Position numbers and translations under genes: made by a program. The notes beneath the pieces were generated by a model, which worked only from the letters and a program-made list of their open reading frames with translations, was not told where the DNA came from and did no database searches. 64,000 nucleotides of DNA from Progne subis subis. Taxonomy: Eukaryota; Chordata; Aves; Passeriformes; Hirundinidae. The stretch is taken from contig JAKJHU010000180.1 in NCBI GenBank assembly GCA_022316685.1, forward strand, positions 535,494 through 599,493. The letters run 5' to 3'. Positions 38,791 through 50,698 of the stretch are shown piece by piece; the stretch's first letter is position 1, and every line of letters starts with the position of its first letter.

Positions 38791-39282
38791 CTCCCTCCCT
38801 CCCTCCCTCCTCCCTCCCTCCCTCCCTCCCTCCCTCCTCCCTCCCTCCTCCCTCCCTCCCTCCTCCCTCCCTCCCTCCTCCCTCCCTCCCTCCTCCCTCC
38901 CTCCCTCCTCCCTCCCTCCCTCCTCCCTCCCTCCCTCCTCCCTCCCTCCCTCCTCCCTCCCTCCCTCCTCCCTCCTCCCTCCTCCCTCCTCCCTCCCTCC
39001 TCCCTCCCTCCCTCCTCCCTCCTCCTCCCTCCCTCCCTCCCTCCCTCCCTCCCTCCCTCCCTCCCTCCTCCTCCCTCCCTCCTCCTCCCTCCTCCTCCCT
39101 CCCTCCTCCCTCCCTCCTCCCTCCCTCCTCCCTCCCTCCTCCCTCCCTCCTCCCTCCCTCCTCCCTCCCTCCTCCCTCCCTCCTCCCTCCCTCCTCCCTC
39201 CCTCCTCCCTCCCTCCTCCCTCCCTCCTCCCTCCTCCTCCCTCCCTCCTCCCTCCCTCCTCCCTCCCTCTCCTCCTCCTCCT
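38791..39282 (+). repeat. polypyrimidine (CCCT/CCT)n expansion
   Basis: 492 bp of pure C/T made of CCCTCCCT and CCTCCT blocks with partly regular higher phasing. At the same position copies B (about 49432-49446) and C (about 60819-60848) have only short (TCC)n, so this expansion is private to copy A. All six-frame ORFs here (P/S/L or G/R/E only) are artefacts. Confidence 0.97.
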
Positions 39283-39857
39283 GCATGTATTTGTAAATAA
39301 AGTTCCTGACTTTTGCCCAATTGAATTTTGTTCTTCCAGCAACTGCGGCTCTTTTGTTGCAGTGAAACTTCCCCCACGCTGCCGAGAGTTTCAGATGTCA
39401 AATCCAGGTAAGACTGGAGTTTCTTTGGATTGCTACTCCCACAAAACACAGATAATTCTTGGAGAAGTGTAACTTGACATGTTTACTTCCCACTTCCCTT
39501 TAAAATCAGAGCAGAGGAGGCAGATTTTCAATCATCCTTCCATGAACTTCCACCAACTTCCTGACTGTTGCAAAAGTTTTCAATGGTAGAAATTCCCGAG
39601 CTTGTTTTCCAGGCAAGCTGGGGTTTGGGTGTTCCTTCCTTTTATTTCATGGTGTTCCTCTCTCTGATTTTAGTGAGGGGATATTTATTGCAAATGCCGA
39701 TTTTCCATCCCAGTTGGAATTTTTGTACATCCTAGGGCACATTTGCAAGGAAATTTTCCAGAAGAGTGTCGGTAAATGGGCATTGTGGAGCACCGTATCT
39801 GCAGAATGCTGTAAATTCCCAGGAAAACTTGCTGAATGTTTAATTGCCATCATGAAT

Positions 39858-40249
39858 TGTCACTGAGACACGCAAAGCAATCACACGTAGACGAGAAATT
39901 TCGCAGGGCAGAGACGTTCCTCTGTGCCAGCTCAAGGCTGAGTTAGGGCAGAGAGAGAGCCTCTTCATTTATTTCTTACTTTTTATACATTTGTGGGTCT
40001 GGCCAAAGATTGGCTTTTTGAGGTTTCCACCCTTCAGCCTCAGTGGCCAGACCAGTTGTCAGTTACAATTGTTTTCAGGTTAGAAATACGCAAACAAAGG
40101 ACAGAGAATGAAAAACAAGGATTTGTTTATGTTACATATGTGGGAAAAAGGTAGAACTGCTCCTAATATTCTACAGTAACTAAAAGATCTGACTCCATTT
40201 TTATGAAAATTCAAAAGGCTTTAAAAAACTCAGAAAAACCAGGGTAACA
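39858..40249 (-). mobile_element. solo LTR, 392 bp, with 6 bp target duplication
   Basis: Starts TGTCACTGAG and ends GGGTAACA (TGT..ACA termini). It is flanked by perfect ATGAAT duplications at 39852-39857 and 40250-40255. Copy B keeps the empty site (..CATCATGAATCTCTCTG.., about 50024), as does copy C, which proves the insertion. On the minus strand a TATAAAA and, 12 nt further, an AATAAA precede the ACA end, so the LTR is oriented minus. A 6 bp duplication is typical of class II (ERVK-like) elements. Confidence 0.9.
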
Positions 40250-40554
40250 ATGAATCTCTCTGTAAAGTCAAATTTACTGCATTTTTAATGACATGAATCC
40301 CATTAAAACTTAAATCCTGGCCTAATTGCTGTTCCTTGGACACAACAGGGTGGTTCTTTCCTGCCTTGGCACATTTGGATGTTCATCCAAAGTGAGTTTC
40401 CCTCTAAAATAGAATTTGTTTCCAAGCAAAACTGGGAATTGTCTAAAAACCTTTTTTTCTGGGAGGCACTGGGTTTGTTTTCCCCATCCCTGCGTAGTGC
40501 AGGATCCTCCCAGAGCTGTGTTAGGCAGTGGCAGGAGGGGAGAGCTGCATTTAT

Positions 40555-40925
40555 TTTTGTATTATTATTTATTTTATTTTTTACTTTTGTAATTTTATTT
40601 TCTTGAGTTTTATTTTTTCATTGAATTTTTTGTTTTGAACTTTTAAAAAGGTTTCATATTTAATTTCTTCTATCTTTATAATTTTATTTTATTTATTTTT
40701 ATTTTTGTTGTTATTATATTTTCTTTACTTTTAAATTACTTTTTAAAATATTAATTTTTATTTTCATGTTATTTTTATTTTGTATTTTTTAATTTTTATA
40801 TATTTTTATATATAATTTTATTTATTTTTATTTTATTTTTAACTTTCTAATTACTTCTATTTTGTTTTAAAATGTTTTATTTTATTTTTTTTCCATGTTT
40901 TCTTATTTTCTTTTTTTTTTTCCTT
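40555..40925 (+). repeat. T-rich (TTTTA)-type region, copy A
   Basis: About 370 bp of TTTTATTTTTA-like sequence with few G or C. Equivalent regions are at 50320-50690 and 61730-62100. Confidence 0.9.
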
Positions 40926-41280
40926 ACCCTTTCTTACCCCGAGTATGGGGCAGATTGTCTGTTGGCAACAAAGAAGTTGGAAAATGACAGCTGTGGCCAC
41001 CCAATGATGGCCTGGATATAATTGAGAGAGAGCAAAACCTCTGTATTTTCTGCTCCATTGAAGAACCCGAAGGGAGAAAGCTGTAAGTGCCACGGTGCTT
41101 TTTTTTCCTTTTTATCCCCTAGCAGGTCTCATTCTACCCACGTACAGTGTTAGCAGCAGTCACTTGATGTCGGGGTGTATTTCAGAGGTAGCAATAAAAG
41201 AAAGTAGATTCTTTATTCTGTAACTCTCCAAACCTCATTGTTTAATAAGAAAGAAATCCAAAACAAAGCAAACAACCAAC

Positions 41281-41370
41281 ATTTAAAAAAAAAAAAAAAA
41301 AAAAAAAACCACAAGCAAAAAAAAACCCCAAAAAACCCCAACACAAACAACCTTCCACCCCACCCTGAAA
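41281..41370 (+). repeat. A/C-rich simple tract, copy A
   Basis: A run of about 24 A, then AAACCCC and CACAAA motifs. Reduced in copy B (about 51030-51080) and expanded with CCACC motifs in copy C (62440-62590). Confidence 0.9.
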
Positions 41371-42020
41371 TAAAACACAGAAAGAGAAAATCTGCCAATA
41401 TTATTTTAATGAGAATGAAATCTTTACCCTTTAGAAAAGCAGGTTCATTTAATTCTAATTGATTGTGATTCTGATGTGTCAGGTTAATGAATTTCTATAG
41501 TTTAAAATATCGTTTACCATATAAACAAACTGAAAATTTTAAAAATCAATACAAAATAGGAAAGTATAATTAATAAAATTAGCAATGTAAAATATGAAAA
41601 ATAATATCAGCCATATAAATAAATACAATCTCTATTATGACATGCTATGTGTATTATAATATCTATAATATACATAGGTACGGATGTAAAGCAGAAACGA
41701 TAATGATAAATACAAACATAAACATAATAAATACTAAAATTTAAAATATAGCCTAGCACGAAGGCTTTTTTTGGTTTGAATTTGTTGAGTGGCAAGGTTG
41801 CGGTAGTTGCGCTTGGGGGTCTTATGGGACATTTCTTCTAGAGCATTTTTGGGCAGGGATTTTTGGGCACGTTCTTTTTTGCCTCCGTTCTGTGCCGATC
41901 CCCGAGGCCGGGCTGAGCTTCGGGGCAGTGCTGCCACCGTGTGGACAGAGCGCGGTACTGCAGTCACCCCCGCACCCGTCCCCGCCGCGCGTGGGAGCCC
42001 CGGGCTGTGAGCTCGGGGCC

Positions 42021-42743
42021 GTGCTGCCGCTGGAGCTTCCAAAGAGGGCGGCAGAAAGGGCGAGAAACGGGCAAGGACCCAGGGTGCCTCTAGCCGGCTG
42101 CCTGCGATCGACCCCGACCGAGATACCGGGTGGGTGCTATTTCCCTGTGTGGGGAAATCTTTGAAGTAGCCGAGCTGAGCAGTTGCTGAGAGTTCCAAGG
42201 CCGGTGTCCCCTGGGATTCTTGAAACAATGTTTAAACAGTTATCATGGAGTTGAGGAAGCTGCTGGAGTCGGTTTGTTAGAAGGGCAGAAACAACTTTTA
42301 GCCTGCACGTGTGTTGGGATAAGCAACCCTCCTAAATGTCAGAATGAATTTGTGTGCCTTCTTTTCGCTTTTTTTCTTTCTAGATTGCAGAGCACTGGGG
42401 AGACTGTTTGGGATAAAGAGCAGAAAGCTCCACGCTCCCGAGGGAACGCTTTGGGCACCTGCCGCTTCTGAAGCGCACTGATAATCCCGGCTCCCCCAGA
42501 AACCTTCCGAAGCCGGAAGGGCCAGGCAAGACAGCTGCAGGAGGGGTGCGGGAAACATTTTCTCCTGGGTCTGGACGGCGCTGAGATGGGAATGACTTCA
42601 GAATATTCCTCATGCCTCTCCCATTGCCAGCCTGGGACTAAGTCGGCATTCTCCGAGCGGCTGCAGTTCCCTGCATGTGGAGGGAGGAAGCCTGTGCTGG
42701 AGAGCGAGAGAAAGGTCCCTGCTGGTTGCTGTGTCCTCGGCGG
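42021..42743. other. inter-repeat spacer, nothing recognised
   Basis: Begins where homology to copies B and C fades. Moderately GC-rich unique sequence. ORFs of 60-140 codons on both strands overlap and lack homology. Confidence 0.4.
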
Positions 42744-43615
42744 TGTCACAATCCGCTCGTACAAGCGGGGGTCGTGATGGTTTGTTTTCTGATCTTAGAG
42801 TGCAAAACACAACACAGAGGGGATTTCAGCATTAAAACAAATGCACCTTTTATTGATTGACCATAGCAAATGTGATAGAGGGATTAAGAGTGAGAGGGAG
42901 AGAGAGAGAGAGGAAAGGGAGGATATAGCTACCAAATGTGGAGACGGAGTCCTCGTGGTCCGGTCGATGGGTCCGCCTGTCACGTCGGGGAGAGGCTCTC
43001 TCCAAATCTCTGGTTAACTCAGGGGTTTTTATTATAGTCCTCAATCATGGGGGGAACAGGTAAATATATTGAAACTCCCGAGAGGGGAACAGGTAGTCCA
43101 CGTTCTTAGCAGTAAGCGAGAGCCATTGTCTTCTTGGTCCAACAATCACGCCTCCAGGCAAACATCTCGCTTTGGTTGAGTCAGCCCCAGCCCCCTATAT
43201 TGGGGTTGTTGGGGTGTGATGTCTCAGTCCTTGAGAGGGGCTTCATATAGGGGTCTCAATCTCAGTCCTTGGAAGGGGGTTTTGATCTCTGTCTGTCAGG
43301 GTGGTTGCGAAGCAGATGAAGGATTTTCTGTGGGGGACCACCAAAGTTACCCCAGAAAGTTCCCTTGGCCAAGAGGTGGGCAAATTCATAGGCTATTGTC
43401 GTGAAGCAGGGGCCGTGAAGCAGGTGCAATCTTCAGGTACAGAACTACCATTACACTGCTCAAAGCCCGTGTACTGTGGTGTGGTGACACAGGAAAATGC
43501 GCCTGCAGACAATTGGCAAGCATCCACCTCGAGCAGGCCAGAACTGCAGTGGGGTCCTCGGGGTCCTTATGACGATCGTGAGGCAAATGAGGGAAACTTC
43601 AGACAGGCTCTTACA
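42744..43615 (-). mobile_element. probable solo LTR, about 872 bp
   Basis: Minus strand: AATAAA followed, about 45 bp on, by TTGCACTCTAAGATCAG and a terminal GATTGTGACA, an R-U5-like layout. Proposed termini TGTCACA (42744) and CTTACA (43615) are flanked by GGCGG at 42739-42743 and 43616-43620. A (GA)n run sits at about 42891-42912. The 5 bp duplication is short and GC-rich, so the exact right end is uncertain; no empty site was available for comparison. Confidence 0.45.
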
Positions 43616-45225
43616 GGCGGGCAGAGAATTGTGACCTTGGCCGGATGGGTCAGTGAGTATCAAATCGAGCCTGCCCCCTTTTGAAGGACTTGTTTGAAGG
43701 AGTCTTCAGCAGGGAACAATTTTAGCCTTTAGATCTGCTTGGTATGCTGTAGGGTCCCTCTCACAGGCCAAGAGCCTTTCCAGAGCTGTTGTGTCATGGG
43801 TTCCTCGTGCCCAGGGTGCAGTTTTTTAGGAATTGGTTGCTCTAGTTTGGAAGCAAGGGCTCTCTTTATCTCTAGAAGCAGGGGCCCTCTCCTCTCTCTC
43901 CCTATTCTGGTCTCCCACTGGATCGAAGCGCTCTCTGGCTTCCACGCCCTCTGGCATGAGTGCTTTTCCCATGGGCTGTGAGTGGATATCTGCGTCCTCT
44001 GTGGACATAATGCAAAGTGACAGGGCCACAGCTTGTTTCATCACAGTCCTCACGACAGCTTGCAGAGGAATCTCAGCTGTGACAAGCACTTTGGAGCACT
44101 TCTTCCCCCTCTTTTCCATTGACCTTGGTGCCGGCACGTTGTTTTCCAGCACATTCTCGCTTCCTCCTCTCCTCTGACTAGAAGAAAAGCTGCTGCTCGT
44201 AGGTGCTACTGCTGAAAGGCTTCACCAGTTCAAAGATCCTTGCAGGCTCCCCCAGCAGCAGGAGGTCAATCTCGTTTAGGCTGCATGTTGGTGAGTCGCT
44301 CACCGTGTTTTTGCTGCGGCCATTGGGCGGGCAGCGGTGGCCAAGGGGGCCCTGGCGCTGTTTAAGGCCTCTCCTGGTGCGTGTTGCCGGAGGAGAAGCT
44401 GTCACTGCCAGCCCTGCCCTCGTGCCTGGGGCGAGGCTGGCCGTGGGGCCGGGCAGGCCGGCTTTGCCGCGGCCCCACCGAGCTGGCGGTGGCCGCAGCG
44501 GTGCCTCGCTCTGCGCTGCGCCGGGATGGGCCCTGGCACAGTGCCTCCCCACCCCTGGAACAAACCGCCCGTGGGTTGCTTAGATGTTCTTTGTCAATGG
44601 GACCATGAGGCCTTACCCACCTTTCTAATTGGGCCGTCGGCACGCCCATCTTCAGAGCTGTCAACCAGTGGCTCTTTTGGACATGGTGGAAGCTTCTAGC
44701 AGCTTCTCCCAGAAGCCACCTCTGTGGGCTTCCTGCTGCTACCACAAAACCAGGCTGTGCCAAATCAACACGGTGGTCTTTGGTCGGACTGCTGAGTTGC
44801 AATGATGAGCTTGTCCTTTTTTGTAACTTCTTGCTCTGAGCCTGAGTAAATGACAAAATTCCTGTCGCTGGTGTTAGTGATTTAAGCATGGCAAGAAACT
44901 CACTCCCCCTCTGCCCCCTCTGCCCCGGAGTCTGTGAGCAAGAACCTGAATGTATTGGATGATGTAACCTAGAAATGTGTGTTCTATTTCATCTGTGGAA
45001 AGCAGTTTTTTGGGACATGTTTTATCCTTCTCTTACTCTTCCAGGGGAGAGGGGGACTGATGCATTCTGATACTGGCCCAGCCATGAAAACCAGGCAGTG
45101 TTTCTAACCTCTTTCAGCACTCCTCAATCCTCCAGGGGGGCATTTTAAGGATGGCCTGGAGGTGTTGGATCTGCCCTGGACAGCAGGCAAGCATAGACTC
45201 TCTGCTGCTGCTGGGCTCTCGACCC
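43616..45225. other. inter-repeat spacer, nothing recognised
   Basis: Unique GC-moderate sequence. Overlapping ORFs on both strands near 44180-44890 (up to 175 codons, minus) are low-information P/A/G-rich translations without recognisable domains. Confidence 0.4.
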
Positions 45226-45241
45226 CACCCCCCCCACACAC

Positions 45242-45298
45242 CTAGAACCGCGGTTCTAGAGCGACCTAGAACTGCGATTCTAGAGCGACCTAGAACCT
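45242..45298. repeat. 24 bp tandem repeat with perfect palindrome
   Basis: CTAGAACCGCGGTTCTAG (45242-45259) is an 18 bp perfect palindrome followed by AGCGAC. The 24 bp unit recurs as CTAGAACTGCGATTCTAG plus AGCGAC, then a decayed third CTAGAACCTCG. Preceded by a C/CA-rich run at about 45224-45240. Confidence 0.9.
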
Positions 45299-45330
45299 CG
45301 GGCCCACCTACCTAGACCCGGTCCCCTGGT

Positions 45331-46508
45331 CTGGACCACCCAGTTGGATTTGTCCCAAACCTAGACTGGATTTGTCCTGGGAACTGGAATGGAGTCGGCA
45401 AAAGGGCAAAGAAAACTGAGACTGGATTGCTCACAGAGTCTGGATGGGCGTCACCTGGATGGAGGGAAAATCTGGACTGTCATCTGGGCAGTGAGTGCAG
45501 TCTGTGTAAAATGCAAGTGCATAACTCAGGAGTGATCCCATGCCACTGAAGATTTTCCATGAAATTTGGTGAGAATGGGCCTCAAGTCGTGATTTGCATC
45601 CACAGCTCCCCAGTGTGGACTTTTCCTGTGTCACGCTGGCCTCAGGGGCAGAGAAATGCTCTTGGAAATGCAATTCAAAGGGAGCATGTGTGGCAATGGC
45701 ATTTCAATCTGTGATTAAAATTTCTATGAAATGGCTTCAATGCTATCTGTTACAGAATAACTGAAATCCAGTGGAGACAAGCAGATCCACGTGGTATTGA
45801 TTTATTCTGGGGAGTATGTTCTACACGAATGATCCCTTTTCCTCATTTACTGAAGCTGTCTCTGTGTTATCCCTACCTCTTGCTGAACCGGCACACCCAC
45901 GTTGCCATATGTGCCACGTGTGGATTCATTTAAATCAATTTTAGGGAATTAGGAATTCTTTTTAAACACTTCTCCACCTTTGATTTACTCTGAAAATAGA
46001 CAGTGAACAGAAACCTACTGAATCTGCATGTGGTCTGTGTCTTATTTCTAACTCCTTGATGATGAAGTGATGCTTTGTGTTTTGTTTCCAGATTGAAACT
46101 GGAGTTGCTGAGCGAAGTTTTAACAGTAAGAAAGCGGCAAGTTCTCTGGGGTTTGACAGTCTGGAAGCATTGGACGGGTCCTGTTTCTAGATGGTAGCAT
46201 CAGTGTTGGAGTCCATGGGTAAGTTGCCGTTGAATTGAAATTTTTCTTGACCCTTCTGCAAATGTGACTAGAACTAGAAAAGAAAATGATGAGCACACTG
46301 AAATGCATTATCACATCGACAAGTTCAGCTGACAGTGTGAAGTGTTTTTCTGTCCACAAAGCTTTCTTGTCCCGAGTCGTGCCCAGCCTCAGGCTGTACA
46401 ACAGAATTGAGTAAGCACAAAATCCCCGACAGTCGCTCCTCCCTGCAGTCTTTGGGGCCGGGTGTCTCTGAGGGTCCCGCCCCGAGGAGGGGCAGGGCCT
46501 CATCGCAC
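45331..46508. other. spacer left of copy B, nothing recognised
   Basis: A possible acceptor TTTGTTTCCAG lies at 46082-46092, but no conserved exon follows. Sequence is unique relative to the spacer left of copy C. Confidence 0.4.
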
Positions 46509-47178
46509 GCAAAGCCAGCAGCAAACGGTCGTGGCTGGGGCCTGTCAGGGGTCAGCATTATCAGCGGGAAGTGCGGCCAGAGGGGCTCAGGCAGACCTTG
46601 GGCTGGGTGTGACCTGTAGTGGCCACCTCTACTGTGTCCTTGGTAGGGTGGGCAAAGGCAAATGTGGCAGCTGAGCACGTGCTGGAGACTGTCCCTCAGC
46701 TGTCCTGAAATCTGTCTAGAAAATGAAAGTGTGCTTGGCTTGACTTGGTTTGTAGGCCTTCAAAGTAGTCTTCAGGTATTGTTCAATAACTGTGACCTGA
46801 ATTAAGGCCAGCATTGTTTTGTGCCAGCATTTTTCCAATGGACAGTGGTTGTTTCCCTGGAGTGGTTTTCATGTCTCCATTTTTTTCTGAAGTTCCCGTT
46901 TATTTTGCTGTATTGCTGTGGATGTTCACCCGGGTACTCTGGACAGTGGTTGGGGATTTTTTCTTGATTCCACAGCTTTAATACTGTTTTTTGGGTTTTT
47001 TTCTGCCTAGCAGTAAAATTCTCTAAAGCGCTAACCTGGCTGCAGCATGGCATTTTCTCAGAGAGTCATGCTGCTTGTCCCAGGCAGCGTCGCCCTGTCC
47101 TGGGTGTCTCGGTGGAAGTTTTCACTGCATCCTGTAGCCCCAGAATCCATGGCTGTCCCTCAGGGTTGTGAAGGAGCG

Positions 47179-47814
47179 CTGTTCTGGAAAAAAAAAAGAG
47201 AGTCAGAGACTTGCTGTTTTGTATGTTTCTTTATTATCAAGCTTGGCCTTGGGGGAGTGCTTGCTTGCTACCTTGGCAACGTGGAGGAGGAGGTATGCAC
47301 AGCTTCGCTTCACAGCAAAGCTGGGGACTCCCACCTCCCTCACGGGCTTTTTCCCTTGCCGGGGAGTCCCTTTTTGCTTCGCTGATCAGGCGTCATCCAG
47401 TGATGGGGGACTCCTTCTCAGGTCACGGCGACTAAATAAAGCTGCTTCAGCGGACCCCCGTACTTCTTGCACTAGTCTAAAATGTGACTACAGTCCTGGA
47501 TTTTACTTTGGTTCTCTGCTCTTTAGAGTCTCTTGTTCTTGAGTTGTTCCCAGAATTCCAGTGTTCTTTTTATTTGCCTAGTCAGACACTATCTAGCGAA
47601 TGGGAGCAGAGATACAGGTAATAAGGTGAATTCTTAATTAACAAACAAGTAAATAAGGTGATAAATCAATATTAAAACAGGAATAAGGCAAATTCTTTAT
47701 ACAGAACTAGCATTAAAAATCTTAATGGAATTACTTAACAATTAAGTAACTAAAACATAGATTATTTGAATAGTATTCATTTATAACAGCGCTGTCTTTG
47801 GATTTTTGGCTTCA
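47179..47814 (+). mobile_element. LTR-like insertion, 636 bp
   Basis: Copy C reads GAAGGAGCGGGAAGTG at 58916-58931, whereas copy B reads GGAGCG, then 636 bp, then GAGTGGGAAG. The flanking pentamers GAGCG (47074+100, i.e. 47074 is not meant: 47174-47178) and GAGTG (47815-47819) fit a 5 bp target duplication with one later change. Within it, TGTTCTGG starts one base in and it ends GGCTTCA. AATAAA lies at about 47435, followed by a TTGCACTAG motif, so it resembles a + oriented LTR. No coding region. Confidence 0.65.
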
Positions 47815-50319
47815 GAGTGGGAAGTGCATGATGTAAACTGGGACATCTCTGCCCTATTGTAGGAAGCCTGTAAAAGCAAGGTCTTGTTCACGAGGAACCA
47901 CTTTGTCTTGAAAGTCAAGGTGTCTCGCAAGAGGTGCTGCAAAGGGTGAGATTGAACCTTCTGTCCTTCTTTGTTTCAGTCACCTCTGTGAAACCTTGAT
48001 ACGCTTCAATAGATTCTGTGGTTTCACATTTATTGGCCCTCCAGTGCAGGCCACTGGAGGCATGAACAGCTTCAAACAAGTGATTCCCTTGCTAACCCCG
48101 CCCCGGGAGCAGCTGGAGCCTCCAGGCCGGGCTGAGGGAGCAAACACTTGGGGGTGACACACCTCCACACTGAGAGTACTTGGGGACAATGTGTAGCTTT
48201 GTCCTGGATTTTTGGTTTTTTTTTTTTAGCTTCCTACAAAGTTTCAATCATGGACTTGGTAAAAATAAATGGTAAGGACTAAAAGCATGAGGGGCTGTCA
48301 AGTTATACGCACCAAAGGCAACTTTTGTTTTAATACCTGTGAGACTTCTGTCTTGCTTTTGGGAGTCTTTTTTGGCCAACTGTATTGTAGGAAGTCTTCT
48401 TTTAAGGTAAGGTGCTTCCATCATGAATTTTTTGTAGAAACACCCTGTAATGTCAGAAGGTTAAAAGCAGTAACACCAACATGGCAGCTCCTTAATTTTC
48501 AGCAGCAAAACTCATCCTAATGAAACGTCAAACTTAATTTCTCTGTGGCTAATAAGTTGATAAAGGAGATTATCAGCTTTTACTACCCTTCACTGATTGT
48601 CAAGGTCATGAAAAAATTGTTCTACTGTTGTAAACTAAATACAGAACAGTGCTCTTTGCATTGATGGAAAGGAGAACACCAGGGAAAAAGTGCTGCTTGT
48701 ATCCTTGGAGAGCAGTGGGAAGAGCTCGAGAGAAACACTGGCTGGCTGAGGGATCCTTGTGTCCCCTCTGGAATAAATCCTCAGACGTGCCGGTTTGCAG
48801 TCCAGTTTGGACACATTTTGCTGCCGCTTTGGTTCTGAAGAAGCAGAAATCCGTGGAATTTCTGGATGATTTCCGTAGCTTCTCCTATTTTGTAGGAGCT
48901 GCAGGGTGAGGTCAGTATTCTGAGGGAGCATCCGGGGTGCTTCTCCCAGCCGAGTTTCTCCTGGAGCTGGGTGCTGGGTGTAATGCCGGACGTCTAAGCC
49001 GGCTTTGGGGCATTGTGCAGTCGCAGCTCTAAGCCTGAGCCCAGGCCTGGCTGTGTGCCAGCACTAAAGCCGGCAGCTGGGTGCGCTTTTCCAGCCCTTC
49101 CATCACGCAGGCGATCCCAGATTCCCGGAGCTCCCCGGCGCACGGCCTGGACTCGCTCCCGGGGAGCTGCACTTCCATCTGCCCGAAGCGAGGGCGTCCT
49201 GCCCGGGTTTGAAACTTTATTGCTGTTGTTTTTCCTCTTCCAAGGAGCTGGCAAAAAAGGAGAGAGCCGCTAGGAAGCAAAGAAGCTGCCCGAAGGCCTT
49301 CTCCCAGCCCAGGGTTCCCACTTTTCTCTCTGACTCCTGAATAATTGCTTGAGCGTAACCAACAAGTGTCCATTTGATTTCCTGCCTTTTCCAATAAATC
49401 CTTGCCTTCAACTGGAGCGCGTTCCTGGTGTCCTCCTCCTCCTCCTGCATGGATTTGTAAATAAAGTTCCTGACTTGTGCCCCATTGAATTTTGGTCTTC
49501 CAGCGATTGTGGCTCTTTTGTTCCATTGAAACTTCCCCACGCTGCCGAGAGTTTCAGATGTCAAATCCAGGTAAGACTGGAGTTTCTTTGCATTGCTACT
49601 CCCACGAAAACACAGATAATTTTTGGAGAAGTGTAACGTGACATGTTTACTTCCCACTTCCCTTTAAAATCAGAGCAGAGGAGGCAGATTTTCAATCATC
49701 CTTCCATGAACTTCCACCAACTTCCTGACTGTTGCAAAAGTTTTCAATGGTAGAAATTCCCGAGCTTGTTTTCCAGGCAAGCTGGGATTTGGGTGTTCTT
49801 CCTTCCTTTTATTTCATGGTTTTCCTCTCTCTGATTTTAGTGAGGGGATATTTATCGCAAAGCCCGATTTTTTTATCCCAGTTGGAATTTTTGTACATCC
49901 TAGGGCACATTTGCAAGGAAATTTTCTAGAAGAGTGTCGGTAAATGGGCATTGTGGAGCACCTGTATCTGCAGAATGCTGTAAATTCCCAGGAAAACTTG
50001 CTGAATGTTTAATTGCCATCATGAATCTCTCTGTAAAGTTCAATTTACTGCATTTTTAATGACATCAATCCCATAAAAACTTAAATCCTGGCCTAATTGC
50101 TGTTCCTTGGACACATGGGGGAGGTTCTTTCCTGCCTTGGCACATTTGGATGTTCATCCGAAGTGAGTTTCCCGCTAAAATAGACTTTGTTTCCAAGGAA
50201 AACTGGGAATTGTCTCAAAACCTGTCTGGGAGGCACTGGGTTTGTTTTCCCCATGCCTGCATAGTGCAGTATACTCCTGGAGCTGTGTTAGGCAGTGGCA
50301 CGAGAGGAGAGTTGCATTT

Positions 50320-50698
50320 ATTTTTAATTTTTTTTTTTCCCAGTCTATTTTATTTTCTTGAGTTTTATATTTTCATGGAATTTTTTGTTTTGAATTTTTA
50401 GAAAGGTTTTCTATTTTATTTCTTCAATCTTTATATTTTAATTTATTTATTATTTTTACTTTTGTTGTTATTATATTTTCTTTACTTTTAAATTACTTTT
50501 AATTTTTAAAATATTAATTTGTATTTTCATTTTATTTTTATTTTGTGGTTTTTTATTTGCATTTTATATTTGTAATATATAATTTTATTTATTTTCTTTT
50601 TCTTTTATTTTTTACTTTTTTATTACTTTTATTTTATTTTATAATGTGGGTGGTGGTGGTTTTTTTTTTTGTTTTTTTTTTTCCCCCCCCCCTTACTC
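50320..50698 (+). repeat. T-rich region, copy B
   Basis: Counterpart of 40555-40925, ending in GTGGTGGTGG, poly-T and poly-C. Confidence 0.9.

Larger units (their letters stand above)
37127..42020 (+). repeat. macro-repeat copy A
   Basis: Collinear with 47998-51800 (copy B) and 59110-63400 (copy C), with only scattered substitutions over long stretches. Sequence left of 37127 is not shared. Shared landmarks in order: AACCCCGCCC.. GGAGCAGCTGGAGCC block; a GC-rich block at 38330-38790; AATAAAGTTCCTGAC; GAGAGTTTCAGATGTC; a T-rich region at 40555-40920; AGAAAGTAGATTCTTTATTC; AATAAATACAATCTCTATTA; TTTGGTTTGAATTTG. Copy A alone has the LTR at 39858-40249 and the CT expansion at 38791-39282, and it stops before the promoter array. 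No protein family recognised. Confidence 0.9.

Noticed and set aside
38575..39472. Several overlapping ORFs of 180-255 codons on both strands
   Set aside because: They are translations of the C/T repeat (only P, S, L or G, R, E) and are absent from copies B and C.
43301..43684. 127-codon ORF with protein-like composition
   Set aside because: It crosses the proposed LTR boundary and has no recognised retroviral or cellular domain.
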